A DNA stretch of 64,000 bases from Gordionus sp. m RMFG-2023. Taxonomy: Eukaryota > Nematomorpha > Gordioida > Chordodea > Parachordodidae. Shown here piece by piece: positions 59,574-64,000 of the stretch. A model generated the notes under the pieces. That model did no database searches. It was given only the letters and a program-made list of their open reading frames with translations, and had not been told where the DNA came from. The stretch covers positions 29,985,366 to 30,049,365 of the forward strand of contig NC_088777.1 of NCBI RefSeq assembly GCF_954871325.1. The letters are read 5' to 3'. Made by a program: the position numbers and the translations under genes. Position 1 is the stretch's first letter. Each line of letters opens with the position of its first letter.

Positions 59574-59589
59574 GGCAATGTACATTGCC
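59574..59589. repeat. Perfect 16-bp palindrome
   Basis: GGCAATGTACATTGCC, preceded by TGTTATTTC, so it is a related second copy 72 bp from the first. A third GTAATGTGTTTGTTATTTTTG-like piece follows. Confidence 0.95.
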
Positions 59590-59869
59590 TGGTTAAATCA
59601 GGTAATGTGTTTGTTATTTTTGTAATATTATATTATTAATAATTTTTTAAGATTAATATTTTAACTTAATAAATTTATAACATTTTTTTAGATATAATAT
59701 ATTGTTTTTTAAATATGATATTTTTTTTATAATGATTTATTTTATATTTATTATTTACGACTTTTTTCCTGATACATCTTTTGATCGCTAATTTTTAATA
59801 TTTTTTAAGATTATATTTTATTTATGTATTTTATTCTGATATATCTTTTGACCGCTAATTTTTTATGTA

Positions 59870-60290
59870 AAAATATATATTGTAAATTTTAAATTAAAAT
59901 TTCAGTGAAGATGTACTTTAGAAAAGTGAAAATTGTCATAATCTTTATTTTTGAATATTTTAAAATTATTTTTGAACTTTTTTGTTTGTAAACATGTTAA
60001 ATTAAAATTTCACTGAAGTATAACATATAAAAGTGACAATTGTCAAAATCGTTATTATTGAACTTTTTTGAATTTTTTTAAAGCAAATATGTAAAAATGT
60101 ATATTGTAGACATGTTAATTAGTGAAGATTTTTTATTTTTTTAAAGCAAATAGGTAAAAATATATTGTAAACTTGTTAAATTAAAATTTTAGTGAAGATG
60201 TTACTATAGAAAAGTGAAAATTGCCATAATCGTTATTTTTTAATTTTTATGAATTTTTTCAAAGCAAATAGGTAAAATTAGTGCTGTAAA
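59870..60290. repeat. Degenerate tandem repeat, period about 105-115 bp
   Basis: The words GTAAAC(A/T)TGTTAAATTAAAATTT, AGTGAAGATG, AAAAGTGAAAATTG and AATCGTTATT recur in order near 59881, 59988, 60102 and 60166, with a last partial unit near 60282. Confidence 0.7.
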
Positions 60291-60294
60291 CATT

Positions 60295-60405
60295 AATAAA
60301 AAAAATCGTTCAACGTTCATAGACAAAAATTGAACGTGTTCACTTTCAAAAAAAATAAACGCGTTCACATTCATGAACACGTACACGTTCGTATTTTATG
60401 ATAAT
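60295..60405. repeat. CGTTCA-rich inverted words
   Basis: GTTCAACGTTCATAGAC, GAACGTGTTCACTTTC, GCGTTCACATTCATGAACAC and GTACACGTTCG occur in 110 bp. A similar cluster is at 54785-54905. Probably ends of a small DNA transposon, not resolved. Confidence 0.4.
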
Positions 60406-60494
60406 TTTTTTTTTTAATTTAAGTTACCTTCTAAAATAGGCGGTTTCGATTTTTTGCCACTCAATCTTTATCCTTATCATCATTCATATTCTCT

Positions 60495-61156
60495 AGATTA
60501 TCAAACAATTCTATGATTTCTGGCTTCATATGCCCTACCGATCGTTTATTAGATGACGCAATTGACAAATGGAAGGCAAATATACCCATTAGCACTGTCT
60601 TAACATCAATCATCCATCACACACAAATATTTTTCCACACCTTTAATCTCGAAATATCAAACAGATATATCAGTCAATCCACCTTAAAATTGCATTCAAC
60701 TCCTTCAATTATATGACAGACTTGGTGGTCATAAATGGTTAGAATCACTCCCTAGTCGTAACCTTGGTAATCTCTTATCAGATGAACAACTGAGAGTAAC
60801 CATTCATTTAGTCTAGGTTGTGACATCGTAAAGCCTCATGCTTGCATCAATGTCTTAATTGTATATTTAGTCAAATGCGACATCAACGCCACACAGCAGT
60901 AAACCATGTAATAAATAGAAGCCTAACAGTTGCCCATATTCCGAACAATCTTGAACGTACAAATCTATCTCAAGTAGATGGCTTAAGACCTGATGGTATG
61001 ACAACCATACCTCGGGCCTTCGGTAAATCACTTATATGGGATTACACATGTGTCTCGTCATTCCCCTCAAACATAAATATCAATCTAATAATACAGGCAG
61101 AAATTAAAAAGACCAACAAATATAAAATTTTAAAAACTTCATATTCACTTCAGTAG
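60495..61156 (+). pseudogene. RT/RLE LINE C-terminal fragment
   Basis: Reads TDRLLDDAIDKWKANIP, then YDRLGGHKWLESLPSRNLGN with LLSDEQLRVTIHL and PHACINV. The final open part, 60842-61156, reads RHQRHTAVNHVINRSLTVAH, IPNNLERTNLSQVDGLRPDG and GKSLIWDYTCVSSFPSNINI. The RPDG...WDxT pair of the PD-(D/E)XK-like domain is intact here, and this is the best-preserved C-terminus of the family in the window. Upstream RT is missing. Confidence 0.8.
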
Positions 61157-61454
61157 TGACCTCTACGAACGGGCATTTTTCGCCATCAACATTTAAGTTT
61201 TTAAAAATTCTGGGAAATATTTACAAATGAACCCAGAGAATTTCTTTATATTCGCCAAAAGATTCAAATTGAAATTTTTAGACACAATTATGCTTCCTAT
61301 TTGGGGACTCAATTATAGAATTTTATTTTTAATTATATAATTATAAATTCAGAAATTATAATTTATAACTATGATTATGTAAAATTAGAACATTAAATAA
61401 GAATAAAATTGTTGTTAATTTTAAATAAATGTCATATATTTTAACACAATATAT
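61157..61454. other. AT-rich spacer between LINE pieces
   Basis: Nothing recognised. Confidence 0.5.
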
Positions 61455-61541
61455 TGATGAATTTCGGAGCTTAGAGATGACACTCCGGTAACCGACAGGC
61501 CTGGACAGCCGGGTGCTAAGGATACCTGTCCAATAAACAAA

Positions 61542-62062
61542 ATGAAGGAAACAAATGGAAATATGAATATGAAAGCTAGGGCGTTCCCTCCAAGCGACGC
61601 GCAGAGTGTAGACCTCCATCCTGTGAAAAGTAAAGTAAAGGTCAAAGCAAAGAAGACAAGATTAGCAAGTTTGAATATTGGGACGCTTAAAGGTAAGACG
61701 AGAGAATTGGCATCAATGTTGAACAAGAGAAAAGTTGATACAGCGTGCATACAAGAGACGAAATGGAAAGGACAGAAGACTTTGATGATTGGAGATGGGT
61801 ATAAATTGTACTATAATGGAATTGTTAGCAATAGGAACGGTGTCGGCATCATCCTCAGTCAAGATCTAACCTCCTCAATAGTAGAAATCAACAGGATCTC
61901 TGATAGACTAATGAAGATACAACTCTGCATTGGTCAATCAATACTACAAATTTTTTCAGTATATGCTCCTCAAACGGGTTGCAAGGAAGAAGAGAAAGAT
62001 GACTTTAGAGCTATCCTTGATGAAGCTGTAAAGGAAATCCCTAAGGATTACCTAGTCATAAT
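61542..62062 (+). pseudogene. LINE apurinic-type endonuclease domain, first part
   Basis: Open from ATG 61542 to the insertion at 62063. A basic leader (KSKVKVKAKKTR) is followed by RLASLNIGTLKGKTRELASM, the metal-binding QETKW in DTACIQETKWKG, GVGIILSQDL, and IFSVYAPQTGCKEEEKDDF. This matches the craniofacial-development-protein-2-like/RTE-BovB endonuclease, which nicks target DNA for target-primed reverse transcription. The continuation DYLVIIGGDLNAHVGKARDS is completed by 63661 onward once the insertion and one target duplication are taken away. Apart from the insertion the domain shows no stops, so the LINE copy was young when hit. Confidence 0.9.
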
Positions 62063-63660
62063 TAGGGATGTAAGACAGGGGAAATTTCCCGGAAAATATG
62101 GGAAACTTCGAAATTTCCCCTATAGTTTCCCCAATTTTTATAATACCTTTTTTTTGCTTAAATCAACATGATTTTTATAATATTAACGTTTTCACAATTT
62201 TAAAAATGGTCTTATGATAAAATAAATACGATTTTTATTATATTTTATATAAACATTTTTTTTTCACGGTTCATATCATAAGTTATAATTGTGTTTTGTT
62301 TTCGAATATATATTAATTTCCTTATCACCAAAGATGGGAATTTCAAAAATCAACACCATAATAACTGACAATGCAAGCAATATTAAAAAAGCTAGGACCC
62401 TTGTAAAAATGAAACATCCAACTATTGAATACATTTACTTCTAAAGGACATAGCAAATAAAATATTATCTCTAGATTTTAGTCACAAAAGCTAAAAATAT
62501 CATCATATATGTAAAATCTAACAATATTCTTTTATCAACCAAAAGAAAACAAGAAATAATAAAAATTGTTTTCCTAAAGTTGTCTAGCCTAACTCGTTGG
62601 GCAGGTATAGTTTTGATGAACAATAGCTTGTTAAAAAAATAAAGATATTCTACAGGAAATTTCTTGATATATTTACTGATCGAGCTAAGATACTTATTCT
62701 TCTCGATCGATGGGGGTTTAAATGATCTAATGCCAGTATACAATTTTATAAAAGTCATATTTGCACAAATACAAATAGTAAGGAGATCAATTTATCAGAT
62801 GTCCCTCAAGCATTTATTCATATCAGGAGAAGACATTTAGGGATTATAAAACAATATCAAATCTATTGTTACAGAGTGAGATTTCAGAAATTAAGCAGTT
62901 TATTAAAAGGCGAAAAATTTTTTTTTACCGGGACATACATTATGCTGCTCATATATTTGACCGAATTATTTGAAAGACAATGAAGTTGCAAAGGAGTTTG
63001 ATATCATTAACCGATTTTCTGGATATCTAGATTTAGATATTGCGAGAGTAATAGGAAACCTATCCAAATATCGTGCAAGGGAAGATTTTTTTAATATGGC
63101 AAGTCTAAGGCGCATCATTTTCAGATCCAGTGACTTGGGTGGAAAATTTAAATACTTTTTATTTTAGTAAACAATAACCTAACTCTTTTTCTAATCTTAA
63201 AAATATGGTACTCATTTGGAAATATTCATTCGAAACCTAGAAATAGAATAAAAAATGATAAGGTCTGAAAATTAATTTTTATAAGAGTCAATCTCCATTT
63301 TATGGGAAAAGAAATTTCTGCAAATGATAAATTGCTGGATTCTAGAATTTCAAGCTCTGATCTGGAATCATTTTCTTCTTCAAACGAAGATAACTAAAAA
63401 ATAAATCAAAATTTCATATTTGTTTAAATATTGTTTATAATCTATGTATTTCAAATGAAACATGTAAAGAATTCACAAATTAATAGAAATTAAATTATAT
63501 TTGTTTAATTATAATGTTTATAATTTATATATTTTCAATAAAAAATGAAAAAAAAATCAATACTGACCTACAAAGTAAAAAAAGATAGTTTCCCGTTTTT
63601 TCCCCAAATTTCCCGGGAAATTTCCCCGAAATATAGTTTCCCAGGAAATTTACATCCCTA
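62063..63660 (+). mobile_element. hAT element with TAGGGATGTAA ends
   Basis: The 8-bp target duplication GTCATAAT lies at 62055-62062 and 63661-63668. Ends TAGGGATGTAA / TTACATCCCTA. Dense GGGAAA/TTTCCC words lie in the first 80 and last 80 bp (subterminal repeats). Length is 1598 bp. A broken transposase lies on the + strand. Confidence 0.95.
62330..63170 (+). pseudogene. hAT transposase remnant (DUF659-like)
   Basis: The + strand reads ISKINTIITDNASNIKKART near 62340-62400 (second catalytic D block), LSSLTRWAG near 62580 (the TRW motif) and VAKEFDIINRFSGYLDLDIA with NMASLRRIIFRSSDLGG at 62970-63130. These follow hAT order, with stops and shifts between. The N-terminal zinc finger, first catalytic D and dimerisation domain are not seen, so the copy is internally deleted and inactive. 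Confidence 0.75.
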
Positions 63661-63821
63661 GTCATAATTGGTGGTGACTTAAATGCGCATGTGGGGAAAG
63701 CAAGAGATAGCTACAAAAGGCATCATGGTGGTTTTGGATATGGAGAAAGAAATGATGAAGGAGAGCATGTACTGAAATTTGCGCAAGCCTTCGACCTTGC
63801 CTTAACCAACATCTACTATAG
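63661..63821 (+). pseudogene. LINE endonuclease domain, second part
   Basis: Reads VIIGGDLNAHVGKARDSYKR then HHGGFGYGERNDEGEHVLKF and DLALTNIYY. The GGDLNAH motif holds the catalytic Asp and Asn of the endonuclease. The coding then runs into a dispersed repeat. Confidence 0.88.
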
Positions 63822-63822
63822 G

Positions 63823-63990
63823 CGTAATATTTACTTATTATTTTCAAATTTTTAGTGGCGTAATATTTATCTACCATTTTCAAATTTCTAGTCAAATAAT
63901 AATTATTTCTGAAACTTCTTGTCCAACAGGGAAAAAGAAATTGCAAGTCCAACGAGTTAGAGTATCTGCCATCAAGCAGTAACAGCTTAA
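63823..63990. repeat. Dispersed repeat shared with 27824-27975
   Basis: GGCGTAATATTTACTTATTA, a second GGCGTAATATTTATCTACC 36 bp on, and CTTGTCCAACAGGGAAAAAG in the same order as the first copy, with about 25 extra bases before ATCAAGCA. Confidence 0.8.
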
Positions 63991-64000
63991 GGAGTTAGAA

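Larger units (their letters stand above)
61455..63821 (+). mobile_element. RTE-type LINE 5' part, split by a hAT element
   Basis: A GC-richer leader (61455-61541) precedes an ATG and an AP-endonuclease-like domain. The coding is interrupted by 62063-63660 and resumes at 63661. The LINE stops at about 63821, where an unrelated dispersed repeat begins, so the RT domain is absent. Confidence 0.85.

Noticed and set aside
60513-60716. Independent small gene
   Set aside because: Its sequence lies within the ordered motifs of the LINE fragment at 60495-61156.
61356-61750. Minus-strand frames over the LINE endonuclease
   Set aside because: Antisense to the well-supported plus-strand endonuclease domain.

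Overview
The window looks like AT-rich (roughly three-quarters A+T by eye) nuclear DNA of an animal, most likely an invertebrate. Support comes from one spliced host gene with GT/AG introns, a pol III tRNA-type SINE, and a mix of hAT, Tc1/IS630, Helitron, LINE and LTR elements. I cannot name the species.

The only host gene I can support is a membrane-anchored short-chain dehydrogenase/reductase of the HSD17B12/let-767 type, on the + strand. Exon 1 is 33920-34472 and exon 2 is 53442-53747, separated by an 18,969 bp intron. At least one more exon, for the C-terminus, is expected and was not found. The intron is the main transposon trap of the window.

Layout. 0.9-2.7 kb: broken BED-finger hAT transposase. 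3.5-4.5 kb: LINE reverse transcriptase fragment (minus). 5.3-11.8 kb: satellite array with three levels of organisation, interrupted by a 2505-bp hAT/ZMYM-type element with exact ends and an 8-bp target duplication. 11.85-12.5 kb: G-rich degenerate minisatellite. 12.7-21 kb: Helitron territory on the minus strand, with one partial and one long degenerate copy, a tandem series of exon-like modules, an inserted tRNA-SINE, and a repeat present on both sides. 21-23.5 kb: hAT debris and a foldback MITE. 23.9-26.8 kb: short LTR element with near-identical LTRs and no recognisable gag-pol. 27.5-28.5 kb: 38-bp minisatellite and a hAT remnant. 30.3-31.6 kb: an unrecognised, GC-richer reading frame, perhaps a virus fossil. 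31.76-33.13 kb: Tc1/IS630-like element with ~115-bp inverted repeats. 33.9-53.7 kb: the SDR gene. Its intron holds a minus-strand RT/restriction-like-endonuclease LINE split by a 4.2-kb element. That element carries a plus-strand piece of the same LINE family, which is itself split by a hAT element and by a 684-bp MITE. Further on in the intron are a 2.6-kb transposon with ~700-bp inverted repeats, a second copy of the ZMYM-type hAT end, and more LINE and hAT fragments. 53.7-60.4 kb: mostly AT-rich sequence with MITEs, foldbacks, palindromes and degenerate tandem repeats. 60.5-64 kb: another LINE fragment, then an RTE-type LINE endonuclease split by a 1.6-kb hAT element.

The clearest results are six hAT-type insertions with legible 8-bp target duplications. 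In two of them, removing the insertion together with one duplication copy restores an uninterrupted LINE reading frame, so their ends are fixed to the base and the order of insertion can be read. The items most likely to be under-described are the long-TIR transposon at 43.7-46.3 kb, the Helitron with a repeated exon module, the satellite with a higher-order pattern, and the unidentified frame at 30.3-31.6 kb.
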